Positions 22,882 through 34,904 of a DNA stretch of 64,000 bases are shown here, in pieces (position 1 is the first letter of the stretch; each line of letters starts with the position of its first letter). The DNA comes from Tupaia tana (taxonomy: Eukaryota; Chordata; Mammalia; Scandentia; Tupaiidae), in the NCBI GenBank assembly GCA_026018925.1, contig JAKSZU010000013.1, positions 2,046,001 through 2,110,000 of the forward strand, written 5' to 3'. A program made the position numbers and the translations under genes. The notes below the pieces were generated by a model. That model was given only the letters and a program-made list of their open reading frames with translations, ran no database searches and was not told where the DNA came from.

Positions 22882-25564
22882 ACAACATAAAACCCTTGTG
22901 GGGCAATGGCGGCCTTCCAGGACACGGCCAGCCCCTGTGCTCGGGATGGAGGCTGTGCAGAAAGAGGACCAGAATCACAAGGAGGCCAAGTGACCGAGAC
23001 TGGAGGGCAGGGCAGGGCAGCCTGCCTGGGACGAGCTGCCTAGGGCCCGCTGGTCTGCATACTGGTTCTGGGCTCCCTCCGAGGGACTGACCTGCACCCG
23101 GCTCTGCTTCGTGGCATCAGGAACCCGCATCGCAGGGGTCTCAGGCCAAGAGGGGCAGGAGCCGTAGAGCTGGGTGCACGGTCCCAAGGTCTGTGACAAG
23201 CGGCAGACAGAAGCGTGTGTGTCCAGTGAGGCTGAGAGACAGCAGGAGTGTGGCGGCAGGCAGTCGAGGGACAGGCCAGGGTGCAGGCTCACCCACGGCC
23301 ATCAGGCCTGGAACACTCTGGGGGAAGAGGCCCTGCAGCTCCTGGACCACACCTGCCCAGTGTCCCAGCCCACGGAGAGCGTCTACATGAAGGAAGGGGC
23401 TGGGAGGAAAGAAGGAGGCGCGGCAGCACGACCGCCTGGGTCCACTCCGCAGACCCCTGCACACAGACCCCACCCAACCAGACCACACCCACCCTGACAC
23501 ACACACACACACACTCTTACTTCATGTTACCGTGGCTATCCACACCACGGCTGGCTTTGTCTCTGCTGTTCTCTCCTCCACCCTCCACTGGCCCCAGGTG
23601 CCCCCTGCTCACAGACCTGCCATGTCTCCCATCGCGCTCACTGCCCAGCTGAGTGGCCGTGGGCAAGGCCTCAGGTATCACTTCTCCACAATGGGCTATG
23701 GTATGCACCTGGGGATCCGGGCCTCGTGAGGTGTGACCAGAAACCAGAGACATGGGGGGCCCGCAGGGGCTGTTCCCAGCCGCCGCCCTCCACGCATCCG
23801 TGGGCCTGCACTTTCCAGCTTGTGGGCATGCCCTCCTGTTCCCATGCCCTCCTGGCTGATGCTCAGCGTCTCTCCTCTGTGTGGCCTGCACCGAGCCCCT
23901 TCAGGTCGCTGCCCCCTCTGCACAGGGCTGGTTCTGGCAGGGCAGTCACTCATACTGATGCAGAGGTCCTGATGCACTGGCCTTGGGCCCTGTGATAAGC
24001 TCCTGGCCAGGCGCAACCCAAGTCCACCCAGAGCTCAGCTCAGAGTCTCTGCTGGGGTCCATGGAAAGAGACCCTACTCCTTCCTCTGACCCCCAGGAAT
24101 CCGAGGTTTCCCTGGGTTCCCACACCAGCTCTGCTCCACAAGGAGACGGACTACTTAAGAATGGAACCTCTGGGCTGCTGCACCCGGCAATGCCTGAAGG
24201 CGGGAATACCCTGGCATATCAGCTGCGCACTTTGCTCCTTGATTGCAGTTTGCGATGCCATAAACTAGACGAGAAAACTGAGGCCCAGAAGCCGGGGCTT
24301 CACTGGGCTAAGGTGAGCAGAGGTCCATGGCAGGCCACCTGACACCAAAAGCTTCCTCCGCTTGACCACTCCCCCTCCAGAGGCACTGAAGGATGTGGAT
24401 CTGTGTGTGAGCGTGTGAGTGTGTGACACACGTGTGCAAGGTGTGTGTGCACTGTAGTTGCCCTGAGCCCCCAGCAGAGGAAGCAGTTGGAAACTTGCGT
24501 GGGCAGAGGGTTGGAGCAGAGCCGTGTCCAGCGGGGAGGTTGGTATCTGAAGGCTGCCCACACACACCCCATCTCTGAGTGCCCTGGGCCCAGAAACGCG
24601 TCACCTGGACTGGACATTCTGGAGAAGTTCTGGGCTGTGACAAAACCCCAGAAGCATTTGCTCCTGACCACCTCCCGGGTCTGGGTTGCCTCCGTTTGCA
24701 GCCCCAGGGCCCAGCTTGGTAGAGGACAAAGGTGGAAAATCCTGCCCTGAGGCCAGAGCACCACCCTCCATCCACCTCCCCTGCCTGGCTAGCCACCTTG
24801 AGACCGGAAGTGGGGTTCCTGGGACTGGCCTCCAACCAGCAGCTCCCTGGGGCCTGTGCAGGCCGGGTCTGGGTTGCCCTCTGCTCTGTCAGGTGGTACT
24901 GAGAGGGGCTCCAGGGCCTGGGTTTCCTGTCACCCCCAGGGCCCTCTGCACAGCCTGTAGTGGGCTCATCCTCCTTCCCAGGTAGTCTCCACACTGCTCA
25001 GCTCGCTGCCGTCATGGCCTCCCTGGACTCCCCCACTGACCTTCCAAAGCCCCAAACAGACTTGTGCTTCCTGAGGGATCGTCTTCCTCAGCGCCGGGCG
25101 TGCTGGATGGTCCTTCGGTGGGGAGCATGTGCCCCGCCCGTCGCTCCCCGCACAGACACCCGGAGACGTGTGTGAGGTGGCCTCGCTCAGGAGTCCTGCC
25201 TGTGTAGCTGGCGGGCCAGTGCACGGCCCTGACCTGGCTCCGCCCCGCAGCATCTATGGGACCGCGGGGAGCTGCTTCTCCACCCTGTAGCCCGGTTTTC
25301 CCACTGCAAAGAGGGCTGCCCCCAGCCGGGGTAATGACCAAGCTCACAGGGGCCAGGAAGGAGGCTGGCCACCCCCTGGAGCGGCGTTCCCTGCACTTGT
25401 GTCCTTGATGCTGTCTCAGGAACTTGACTTTGGTGTGACAAGTCAGGGCTGTGAAACAGGACATGCCACCCACACACCCCTCATGCAGCGTGTGCCCACG
25501 GCCGTGGGAGGGGACGACGCTGAGTTGCAGCCCTGTCATCCTCCCAGATGTGGCACCCTCACCC
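22882..25564. other. GC-rich intergenic sequence, no gene seen
   Basis: Short (CA)n runs occur near 23,498-23,514 and (GT) near 24,405-24,450. An antisense MIR-like remnant (GAGAAAACTGAGGCCCAGAA) is near 24,270. Otherwise it is unique DNA without a supported feature. Confidence 0.55.
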
Positions 25565-25580
25565 AGAAAGGTGAAGAGAG

Positions 25581-25840
25581 GGAACCAGCAGTTAGCGTAA
25601 TGGCTATGTCACTGGACTCCCACATAGTCGACCGTGGTTCGCGTCCTGGACCCCGTGGCTTAAAACTCACACCGGGCGCGTGTGCGTGCGTGCCCAAGAT
25701 CCTGAGAGGAGAATGGAGGAGAAGGGATTGCGGTGTGACCATCCCCCCTGGGGGGTGATTTCTCGCTTTCTGTCTCTACGTCTCTCTCTGTCTGTCTGGC
25801 GAGTGCACGCGCCCTATAGCAAAAACCACTCCCAAAAAAA
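25581..25840 (+). mobile_element. tRNA-derived SINE, family A, with clear target duplication
   Basis: Full-length copy: head ACCAGCAGTTAGCGTAATGG, box B GTGGTTCGCGTCC, GAGGAGAATGGAGGAG and terminal CCCTATAGCAAAAACC. It is flanked by AGAAAGGTGAAGAGAG at 25,565-25,580 and AGAAAGGTGAGGAGAG at 25,841-25,856. Confidence 0.93.
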
Positions 25841-25941
25841 AGAAAGGTGAGGAGAGGCAGCGCCGGCTGTACTGGGGGCTAGATAGCACCGCCAGTGATT
25901 CTTTCTCGTGTCTTTAGACTTAAAGATGCAGTTGTTCAGGG

Positions 25942-26150
25942 TCAGCTGGTGGTGTGGTGGGGAGGGCAGCTGGATCCCACAGGGCCAACTGTATGATTCA
26001 AGTCCCAGACCTGGTGGCTTGAAAATCACACCCAAGAGGAGAAGGGAGAAGGGATCGCAGTGTGGTCATGTCCCCTAAAGCATGACTTCTCACTCTCTCA
26101 CAGTGTCTTCAGTGAGTGCACACGACCTATCACAAATAAAAATGAAAAGG
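25942..26150 (+). mobile_element. tRNA-derived SINE, old family A copy
   Basis: A diverged copy with GATTCAAGTCCCAGACCTGG, GAGAAGGGATCGCAGTGTGG and GAGTGCACACGACCTATCAC in family order. It lacks the GTGCGTGCGTGC segment. Confidence 0.8.
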
Positions 26151-26180
26151 AACAGTTCTGTTTTGAAAAGTTTTTTGGGG

Positions 26181-26437
26181 GAGACCAGCAGATGGCATAA
26201 TGGTTACATTGCTAGACTCCCACGTAGTTGCCCGCAGTTCAAGTCCCAGACTAGTCAGCTTGAAACATGCCAGGCATGTGTGCGTGCATGCCCAAAATCC
26301 CAAGAGGAGAATGGAGAAGGGATTGCACTGTAGCCATCCCCTCTGGGGGTGATTTCTCACTTTCTGTCTCTTTGTCCCCCTCTGTCTCTCCAAGGAGCAC
26401 ACATGCCCTATAGCAAAAAATCTCTCTTTAAAAAAAA
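26181..26437 (+). mobile_element. tRNA-derived SINE, family A, with CTCF-like head
   Basis: Head ACCAGCAGATGGCATAATGG, box B AGTTCAAGTCCC and terminal ATGCCCTATAGCAAAAAATC are present. The head contains CCAGCAGATGGCA at 26,185-26,197. Confidence 0.9.
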
Positions 26438-26626
26438 GGGGGCCAGCAGGTAGCACAGTGATTAAGGTACTGGACTTCCACATGGTTTGATTCCTGGACC
26501 TGGCAACTTGCTTTCTCACTTTCTCTCTCTCTCTCTTCCCTCATTCTGTCCCTCTCTAGGGAAAGGGGACAGAAAAAATATATGGATAAAAAAGTTAAAT
26601 AAAATACTTATTTAAAAAAAAAAGAA
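26438..26626 (+). mobile_element. tRNA-derived SINE, family B
   Basis: It follows directly on the previous SINE. GGGGCCAGCAGGTAGCACAG head, diverged box B, CT-rich body and a TAAA-rich tail are visible. Confidence 0.88.
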
Positions 26627-26639
26627 AGAAAAGGATTTA

Positions 26640-27689
26640 AAAAAAAAAAAAGTTTATTTTTTCCATGAATAAGAAAGAGAGAGAAAGAGACAGAGAAACA
26701 GCCCCTCAGCAGGGTCTTCAGACCTTGGTCCCCAGCCTCAGCCGGACCCAGTCATGAGTGCCGTCATGCCTGTGTACTTGGGAAGGTACCTGCACACGGG
26801 CCCAGAACCTTCCCACGTGTGTCGGCCTTGCAAACTGTCACACTGTGCTGCTGCCCACCATCTGGCCCCGCACTAGCTCCATTTCTGCTGGGCCCCTCCT
26901 GGCCCTGGGCTGCACACAAGGTCCCACATGGGGACCCAGGCCACAGACGCCCCCACCCTCATGGACTTGGGCCTGGCCATGGTGCCTCATGTCACGGGTC
27001 ACAAGGTTTCAGGGTGCTATGGAGCCCAGACAGAGCCTCTGACACCCTCCTTCCCTGTCCCCCGCAGTGCCCAGCCCTGCCCAGCTCGGCCAGGCAGCCT
27101 CACCCACCTCTCCCCCTTGGCCAGTTTCGACCCAGCCTCCCTAGGCACATGGTAGCCCAGCCTTCTGCCTCAGGGCCATCCTTCTCTCGCCACTCTCCTG
27201 AAGTCTGCATAGTGTCTGCAGCCCCCTTCCCCTCCCGACAGTCAAGATTCTCAAAAGGGGGTGGTTTGAGTCCACATGACAACAGCAGGAGAGCCTACTG
27301 GGGGTCACAACTCACAGGTGCTAGTAGTGTCTGGAGGGTGGAGGCCAAGGCTGCCAACACCCCACTGTGTGCAGAACGGCCCACCACAGAGAGCTTCGGC
27401 CCGCGTCAAAGCACCTGGCCAGGGCCTGGTATGTCAGTGCTGGGGTGCTGAGCAGAGGATAGGAGGGCCCCTCACTGTCCACAGCAGCCCCCCCCCCCAC
27501 CAGTTACTCCTCTCCTCCCCTAAACCAGCAGCTAAGGAAAACGTGCAAGCCCCCCTGGCCGGGACATGCAGCCTTGAAGAATTCGGTTTCACAGTAATTA
27601 GACCCATCCGGTGCCTGCGCCTGTGCGGGCAAGACCGGCCACACTGCCTCGCCACGCTGCTTCTCCCGCACAGGGTGACCGTGATGGGT
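26640..27689. other. Intergenic sequence left of the minisatellite
   Basis: An A-rich and (GAGA)-rich stretch lies at 26,637-26,700, possibly another SINE tail. The rest is unique. A short AT-richer patch with CACAGTAATTAGACC is at about 27,590. No gene is supported. Confidence 0.5.
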
Positions 27690-28760
27690 GGGGGGTGCTG
27701 GAGGGGCAGATGGGGCGGGGGGAGCGGTCATGGGGTGGGGGTGCTGGAGGGGCAGATGGGGTGGGGGGAGCGGTCATGGGGTGGGGGTGCTGGAGGGGCA
27801 GATGGGGCGGGGGGAGCGGTCATGGGGTGGGGGTGCTGGAGGGGCAGATGGGGCGGGGGGAGCGGTCATGGGGTGGGGGTGCTGGAGGGGCAGATGGGGC
27901 GGGGGGAGCGGTCATGGGGTGGGGGTGCTGGAGGGGCAGATGGGGCGGGGGGAGCGGTCATGGGGTGGGGGTGCTGGAGGGGCAGATGGGGCGGGGGGAG
28001 CGGTCATGGGGTGGGGGTGCTGGAGGGGCAGATGGGGCGGGGGGAGCGGTCATGGGGTGGGGGTGCTGGAGGGGCAGATGGGGCGGGGGGAGCGGTCATG
28101 GGGTGGGGGTGCTGGAGGGGCAGATGGGGCGGGGGGAGCGGTCATGGGGTGGGGGTGCTGGAGGGGCAGATGGGGCGGGGGGAGCGGTCATGGGGTGGGG
28201 GTGCTGGAGGGGCAGATGGGGCGGGGGGAGCGGTCATGGGGTGGGGGTGCTGGAGGGGCAGATGGGGCGGGGGGAGCGGTCATGGGGTGGGGGTGCTGGA
28301 GGGGCAGATGGGGCGGGGGGAGCGGTCATGGGGTGGGGGTGCTGGAGGGGCAGATGGGGCGGGGGGAGCGGTCATGGGGTGGGGTGCTGGAGGGGCAGAT
28401 GGGGTGAGGGGGAGAGCGGTCATGGGGTGGGGTGCTGGAGGGGCAGATGGGGCAGGGGGAGCGGTCATGGGGTGGGGGTGCTGGAGGGGCAGATGGGGCG
28501 GGGGGAGAGCAGTCATGGGGTGGGGGTGCTGGAGGGGCAGATGGGGCGGGGGGAGAGGTCATGGGGTGGGGGTGCTGGAGGGGCAGATGGGGCGGGGGGA
28601 GAGCAGTCATGGGGTGGGGTGCTGGAGGGGCAGATGGGGTGGGGGGAGAGCAGTCATGGGGTGGGGTGCTGGAGGGGCAGATGGACAGGGAGAGCAGTCA
28701 TAGGGTGGGGGTGCTGGAGGGGCAGAAGGGGCGGGGGGAGCGGTCATGGGGTGAGGGGTC
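27690..28760. repeat. 46-bp G-rich minisatellite, 23 copies
   Basis: The word GCTGGAGGGG recurs at 27,697 and then every 46 bases through 28,341 (15 copies). It then recurs at 28,386, 28,434, 28,480, 28,528, 28,574, 28,621, 28,668 and 28,713, with spacings of 45-48. The left part is almost perfectly uniform and the right part carries substitutions and small indels. Each unit has several runs of four to six G on the plus strand. Because 46 is not a multiple of three, each frame cycles through all three readings and none meets a stop in the array. Confidence 0.97.
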
Positions 28761-30529
28761 AGGGTGGGCACCCCAGGATGTGTCAGGATGCCACAGGGCC
28801 AGGGCAGCACCTCGAATGTCCCCAGTTCCGGGGTCCTAGTGAGATAACAGGTGCCCTGAGCCAGCAGGTCCCCGGGGGTGGAAGATGGCTCAGGAGGTAG
28901 AGTGGGAGGCCCGACTGGGCGCTGCCCCCACCCCCAATTTTTTCTCCTTGGCTTGCCACACCCCTCCCTGCCCATCTCTCCAGGCCTCGCCCCCACCTCC
29001 ACCCCTGGCCACACCCCCTCTGTCTCGGAGAAGCATCTTCTCTCTGTCTCTCTCTGTCTCTTCCTCTTGTCCCTGTTTCTTTCTTTCTGTCCCCTCCCTG
29101 GGTACCTTTTTCTCTGTCTCTGCATCTCCAGATCTGGCTGCCTCGGTCTCCCACTCTGCTCTCTGGACGCGTGTCCGCATCCCAGTCACCCTCAGCCCCT
29201 CAGGTCTCCCGGACTCCGTGCTCCCGTGGGGGTTGGGAGGCGAGGCGTCTCAGCTGCCCTGGCACTTCCCTCACGGCCCAGCTCCATCTCTGGGCACCTG
29301 GGTGGCTGGAACAGATGGGAGCTGTCCAGATCCTCGCGGACTCTGGCCTTCCTCTCTGTGCCTCAATCTCCTCCTGGGAGACTGGCCAGGCCCTGCACCC
29401 CAATCCACACCCTGGGTTGGCCGTCTCAGGTGGGCACCTCCCCGTGTGGCGGAGCTGCAGCTGGGCTGGACCCCATCGCAGAAAGGGGTGTCCCAGAGAC
29501 ACACAGCCAGGTCTTCAGGGCCCACCTCATCCCCCATCAGCAAGACCCTCAGGGGACAGCCGCCTTGTGCACGGGCTCTGTGCTGGCCCCGGGTCTGTCC
29601 TCTGAGAGAGAAGGGACTTGATGGAGACCCGGCCTCTCCCCAGAGGTCCTTGGGGCATCCCTCGATCCATCTTCATATGTGAGGGGCTGGGACTGGGCTT
29701 GGATGACCGTCCTGCCCCTGCTCGGCTCCGGGCCTGTGCTGGAGCAGGGCAGAGGTGGGCAGTGGCTAGCAGTCGGCGTGTCCTGTGTGGCCAGGAGTCC
29801 CTGTGCTCAGAGCCCAAGCCATGCACCCTGCACACGGCAGGTGTGAAGGAGAGGGCCTGGGGGCTCTACCCCCCACCTGGTGCAGGGACTCCCCCATATC
29901 CCACTGGGGCATGCCCACTCAGCCCCAGCAGCCCTGAGGAGCAGAGCAAGGGCAGAGCCCCAGCTGGACGCTGCAAGGGCCTGACCCGTCATCTCAGGGA
30001 CAGTGTCGCTCAGGCCCACCCCCAGCCGGAACCCAGGTGGCACTCAGCCCGCCCCCTCCCCAGCTATGCCACACCTCCCTTGCCAGGCCACACCCTGCTG
30101 CAGCCGGTCCTCCTCAGGGCCTCCTTGCTTCCCTCACCAGAGCTCTTTGTCCCCGATGGAGTCTCACCAGGTTTGTCCCTGCCACAGGGCAACACGGAGA
30201 CCCTGAGCACCCCCAAGCCTGCCCTAGAGGCCCATCTCAACCTCATGTCCCAAAGTCACTCCTGTCGCCGTGGCCCAGGAAACGCAGGCAGTAAGAGTCT
30301 GCGCCCTTTAGTGGCCTGACCTTCCGTCATGGAGACAGAAGCGGCAGGCAGCGATGGCTTGGAATGCACCGCCAAGCCAGACCCCCGCCTGCACACCAGC
30401 CCCTGCGCAGCCGAGAATGGCGAGGGACCTCGGAAGGCCACTGCACACGGGCCCGAGGGCGCGCCCCGGGCGGTGTCCCCACAGAGCTCTCTCAAGGAGC
30501 TCGAAGAAAGAACAAAGATGTGTGCCGTG
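28761..30529. other. GC-rich intergenic sequence right of the minisatellite
   Basis: A pyrimidine-rich tract (CTCTGTCTCTCTCTGTCTCT type) lies at about 29,035-29,130. Open frames up to about 260 codons cross the region, but they overlap on both strands and resemble no protein family. Confidence 0.5.
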
Positions 30530-30747
30530 GGCTGCTGGTTAAGCAGGTGGATCCTGCCTGGCTGACCGTGAAGGTCAAGTCCCAGGCCCGGCCGCTTGAG
30601 AAACACTGAGCATGTGTGCGTGCGTGCCCAAAGTCTCAAGGTGAGGGAGAAATGGAGACGCGCCTGGTGTGCCCACGCCCTGTGGGAGTGCTCTCCTCTC
30701 TCGCTCACTCTCTCTTTGGTGAGCACTTGGACCCTCTAGCGAAATTT
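30530..30747 (+). mobile_element. tRNA-derived SINE, older family A copy (host of a nested SINE)
   Basis: GGTTAAGCAGGTGGATCC, GGTCAAGTCCCAGGCC, GTGTGCGTGCGTGCCC and the 3' end ACCCTCTAGCGAAATTTT are in order. The 3' end is interrupted by the next element. Confidence 0.82.
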
Positions 30748-31003
30748 TGTTTTTGAGAGGCTTTTACTATAGGGCGCGTGCACTCACCAGAGGGACAGAG
30801 AGAGACAGAGAGACAGAACACAAGAAATCGCCCCCCAAGGGGGATGGCCCCGCCACAATCCCTTCTCCTCCATTCTCCTCTCGGGATCTTGAGCACGCAC
30901 GCACACATGCCTGGCGTGAGTTTAAGCCGCTGGGTCCAGGACTCGAACCGTCGTTGACTACGTGGGAGTCCAGCGATATAGCCATTATGCTAACTGCTGG
31001 TCC
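30748..31003 (-). mobile_element. tRNA-derived SINE, family A, nested in another SINE
   Basis: Full-length minus copy from TTTTACTATAGGGCGCGTGC to GCTAACTGCTGGTCC. It is flanked by CCCTCTAGCGAAATTT (30,732-30,747) and CCCTCTAGTGAAATTT (31,004-31,019). Confidence 0.93.
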
Positions 31004-31164
31004 CCCTCTAGTGAAATTTAAAAAACAAGACAAAAAACTTCCCTTGTCCGTCGGACCTGAAAGTCTTTTCCAGTCAAATGCTGGAAGGACACTGCCGTGT
31101 CTCATGCCGTTTGCAGAATCCAGCACGCTTAACTCGAGTCTGCATTCGTAACATCTCGGCGTCG

Positions 31165-31290
31165 GCGCTTCTCAAACTCGGACCAGGAGGCAGTTACCTG
31201 GGGCCACAGGCCAAATCCAGCCTGTGCCTGGTGGTACACAGCCTGTGAGGTGAGAGCAGTTTCAACCTTTGTAAAGGGCTGTGGAAGGGG
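31165..31290 (+). mobile_element. Fragment of an ancient DNA transposon (hAT-like, uncertain)
   Basis: CACAGGCCAAATCCAGCCTG and CAACCTTTGTAAAGGGCTGT resemble the start of a common mammalian element with GGCCAAATCCGGCCCGCC and TTTTTAAAGGGTTGT. It may be the same family as the fragment at 940-1,035. Confidence 0.5.
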
Positions 31291-31345
31291 GAGAGGGAGG
31301 GGGAGAGGAGAGGGGAGGAGAGGAGGGGAGGAGAGGAGGGGAGCT
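31285..31345 (+). repeat. Polypurine (GGGGA/GGAGA)n tract
   Basis: About 55 consecutive purines are present on the plus strand, broken by no pyrimidine. It is a low-complexity tract capable of triplex-type structure. Confidence 0.85.
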
Positions 31346-33330
31346 GCGAAGCCCAGAGACTGACTCTGCAGCGAAGCTGTGCCCCTTCGTTTAATGACCC
31401 AGGGACACGCCTCGGCCTGTAATCTCAGGGCTTGCTCGCCGCATTGGCAGGTGTGGCACAGGGAGGTGATGCCAGAGCAGTGGCAGCAGCACCTCCTGGC
31501 GTGCTGCAGGCCAGGCCGAGACCGCGGTCGCGGGAGCACAGTGTTCTCGTGGCCGGCGCTCCGTGTCGTCCTTGGCCGTGTGTCTGTGCGAGGTGGCTTT
31601 CCTAGCGACCGTGTGAGCACCTGGCTGGCACCCTGTGTGCAGTAGGCGGTGGGACAGGCACTCGCTGGGGTGGCTCAGCATCCCCCCCCCCCCCCGCAGG
31701 CTGCACAGCACCCAGGTGAGTCTGGGAGCAGCGCATTTCCACGCAGAGAGACTTTAGCAGCTACAGCTACTCCGCTCTGTAAAGCCTCATTTTAATGCTG
31801 TTTCTGGACTGGGCCACGCCGTGAGGTGGAGAAGTTTGCAAGGCTACACTTGCATGTGAAGGGGGTGGGCCTTGCAGGGGCAAAGGTGATGGTGGCAAAA
31901 ACTGACTTGAGTCCCCAGCGTAAAATGGGGCCTCAGTCCACACCTAGGCTCCAACCCCAGGCACTGCCACCTCCTGAGCATGTTTTCGAATTGCAAGTCC
32001 TTGGGGTCCAGGTAATTGCTTAGCTCTTGTCACCAGCCAGTAAAGACTCCTGAACAACTTTGTATTTGTAGCTGTGCTCTGCCTGGGTTCGGGTTCGAGA
32101 CCTGGCCCCTACTGCTGTGAGTAGCTGTGGGGGACCCATCAGTGGCTGCTTCAGGTGTAGCCGCTGCTTTTCTTTGGGAAAAGCCCCAGCCCTCATCCGC
32201 AGCCCGGAGGGATCCTGCAGGCCCCGGGGTGCAGCCACTGAGCACAGGCCCATGGAGCTGCCTCTGCCTTCCCTGGGACTGCTGGAGAGGCGCTGTCCCT
32301 GATGGCTGCTGTCTGGCCAGGAAGGCAGCCTGGAGCCTCCCACAGGCACGGGGGCCAGGTCCCAGGGGGCGCTGAGCCTGGCCAGGGCGCCTGCTCCCTT
32401 TTCTAGAATCGCCTGAGCCAAGAGAGTCCCTTCTAGGTTTAACACAGTCCCAGTGTATTTCTGTCACTTCATTCAACTTCCCAGGACCCGACTGGTACAG
32501 CTGCCATCTTGGAGCCCAGGTGTGAGGTCAGAGGCTGGGATTGGGAATCCCGGCAGCCCAGGGGGAGCCTGGGAAGATGAAAGGCTGGGCGGAGTGGCAC
32601 TGCGTGGTGGGAGGGAGGGGTGTCCTTCTGCGTTTCTTTGGGTACTAGGTCTGTTCTGGCCTTCAGGGAGGCTGGAGAGGAGGTGACAGGGCACAGCAGA
32701 GGGCACCTGGAGTGAGGGAGGTTGAGAATGGCAGTGGGAGGAGCGGATCCCCGGGAGGGCTGACCCCCAAGCTGGAGGTCTGGAGTGAGGACTCAGCGCT
32801 CTCAGATGAGGCTCCTTCTCTGTGCCCTGCCGCATACTCACAAAGCTACCTCCAAGCCTGCCTGGTGCTTCCCGGCTGCTCCCGACCCTGCCTACAGCCC
32901 AGCCCAGGATTCTGCAGGTCTCGGCAATTTCGCCCACCCTCTCCGCCTGCTGGGCTAGCTGGTCTGCTCAGCCCTCCACCTCCATGAAGTCTTCCTTGAC
33001 AGCCCCCTAACAGTCGGGCTCTTCACCTCAGATCCAACCCCAGCTCTTGCCAAGAACATCCAGGGTCCTTCCTCCGGAAGGGTACAGGGGCCCCACACTG
33101 GGGGAGCCAGGCCCAGCCCCAGGCCGAGGGCAGCACACTCGCAGAGAGGTGGGCGCTCCTGACCTGACCAGGACTTGCGGCCTGCAGCCGCTTCCTGAGA
33201 AAGGCAGATCACAGAACCATTCCTCTCGTGAACAGCTGGACAGAAGGAAGGAAGGACACACACCGGAAAACAGGCGTTCTGGGAAGTCGTCCGTGCACGG
33301 GCTGGGGGCGGCTCTCGCGGGTCTCGGATT
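31346..33330. other. GC-rich intergenic sequence, no gene seen
   Basis: A 14-base C run lies at about 31,682-31,696. Otherwise it is unique sequence with no supported gene or repeat. Confidence 0.5.
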
Positions 33331-33615
33331 CTTCTGTCCCGCCCCATCTTGGTCAGATATTCAATACTTCCTTTTGGAGAACACATACATTTGTTTGACT
33401 TGGAATATTGAATTTGGAGACTGTTCAGCAATTTCAAATTTCAGGAGTGGGGCAGTGGGGAGACACTGTAAATTAAAAAATTCTTTCCTCTTCGGTTTCT
33501 ACCCAAGATTGTATATTTTTTGATGGCAAAATTAGGGATTAACTATAAACATCTGTTTGTTCGATACTGCCATGGTTGTGAGAACGATTACCGAAGCCAT
33601 TGGCACGGGGGCAGG
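33330..33615. promoter_or_regulatory. Candidate conserved non-coding element
   Basis: An AT-rich unique block with TTGACTTGGAATATTGAATT, GTAAATTAAAAAATTC, GGGATTAACTATAAAC and GATTACCGAAGCC lies in GC-rich flanks. No repeat signature was recognised. Confidence 0.45.
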
Positions 33616-33869
33616 GTTGGGATGCTGGGATTCAGAGCAGAAAGCTCTGGGTCTCCTACCGGGGTTCTGAAAGGGTGGGGAGAGGGCCAGAGAGAGCTCT
33701 GGGAGGAAGCAAGAGGGAGACCCTCCTGCCCCCAGCACACGCACAGCCCGCAGGCTCTCCCCGCCTTCCGTCCCTACCGGCCTCCCTCCTGGCCTCCCAG
33801 CTCTGCTCCATGCGCTCAGCACTCACCATCGGAAGCCTCATTTCCTCAACACAACGTCCTCCTGCAGGT

Positions 33870-34260
33870 CTTCCTCCAACACCAACTGTGCACCAGGCAC
33901 TGTACCAGCCTCGTGATGTGGTCATGACCAAGACCAAGAGTGAGGGGACGGCCCCAGAACCACAATACTTGGGTCATGAGGGCTCAGTTTACGGCGGCCA
34001 TGACGGAGACGATGGCACAGCGTGTTTGGGAGTGGTGGGAGCTGACAGGTCCGGGCTCGGGGAAGGCTGGGCAGAGAATGACCTTAGAGTGTGGAAGAAG
34101 GAATTACTGAGTGAGAGGTGAGAAGAGCTTCCCAGGAGCGGAGCGGCCTGTGGACGGTCCCGGGGCAGGAGAGTGCGTAGATTTGGGGCTAAACATGCCC
34201 AGCGAGTGCAGGATCTGCCGTGTGGAAGCTGTGGCCAGGCTAGAGCCCAGGAACGTGGAG
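33870..34260 (+). mobile_element. L2-like LINE remnant (uncertain)
   Basis: ACTGTGCACCAGGCACTGTA and later GAAGCTGTGGCCAGGCTAGA recall L2-type sequence. It is heavily diverged, so boundaries are approximate. Confidence 0.4.
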
Positions 34261-34904
34261 AGCTGTGGAACCCACCAGGGGCAGGGTCAGAACTGTGCCT
34301 GGGGAGATCCCACCACGACTGACAGAAAAGCAGGCCCTGGGGAGACCCAGCGGAGAAAGTGAGCCCCACGGAGGTGCTGGGACTTGGAGACGCAGAGGCA
34401 ATGGCAAGCAGAGATCAGGTGGGACTGTGGGGTGGTGATGCCACTTGCGACAGTGGGCGCGGGGTGGGCGGGGGGCCTGGCTTTGGACACGGTGAGTCTC
34501 AGCTGCCTATAAGACAGCTGAAGGGTGTCAGGAGAAACAGAGTCTTAGCCAAGATCAAGGAGGGGCTCCTAGCACCGGAGTGGTTTGTCACAGGCAGATC
34601 TCCAGGGAGCCCTGGAGGGGAGGGATGTCCCAAGGGAGAAGGCAGGCAGGGGTCCCGGCCAGCAGGGTGGTGACTGGGGGAACTGCACCGCAGTGGAGGA
34701 GTGGGCGTGGACTGGCCTGAACGAGGCCGCTGTGCTTCACTGGCACCCCCTCTGTGCCGTGCTCAGCAATGCGGGTCCTCTTTGCACCCCACTTTAGATA
34801 GGGCCAACACTCACAGTGAGCTGGGAACTCAGTGGAACCGCGAGGCGCTCTGCTCCTTCTAGCCCCCAGTTGCTGTCCCTGACCACTGCACTCACTTCCA
34901 GCAA

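Noticed and set aside
25581..26000. tRNA genes at the SINE heads
   Set aside because: Box A and box B are present, but the heads do not fold into intact cloverleaves with paired acceptor stems, and they are continuous with the SINE bodies.
27690..28760. CRISPR-like array
   Set aside because: Units are directly abutting and identical along their whole length. There are no unique spacers, and the genome is mammalian.
27276..28900. Open frames of 475, 429 and 239 codons with Gly/Trp-rich repeats
   Set aside because: They are readings of the 46-bp minisatellite in different frames. The unit length is not a multiple of three and nothing outside the array looks coding.
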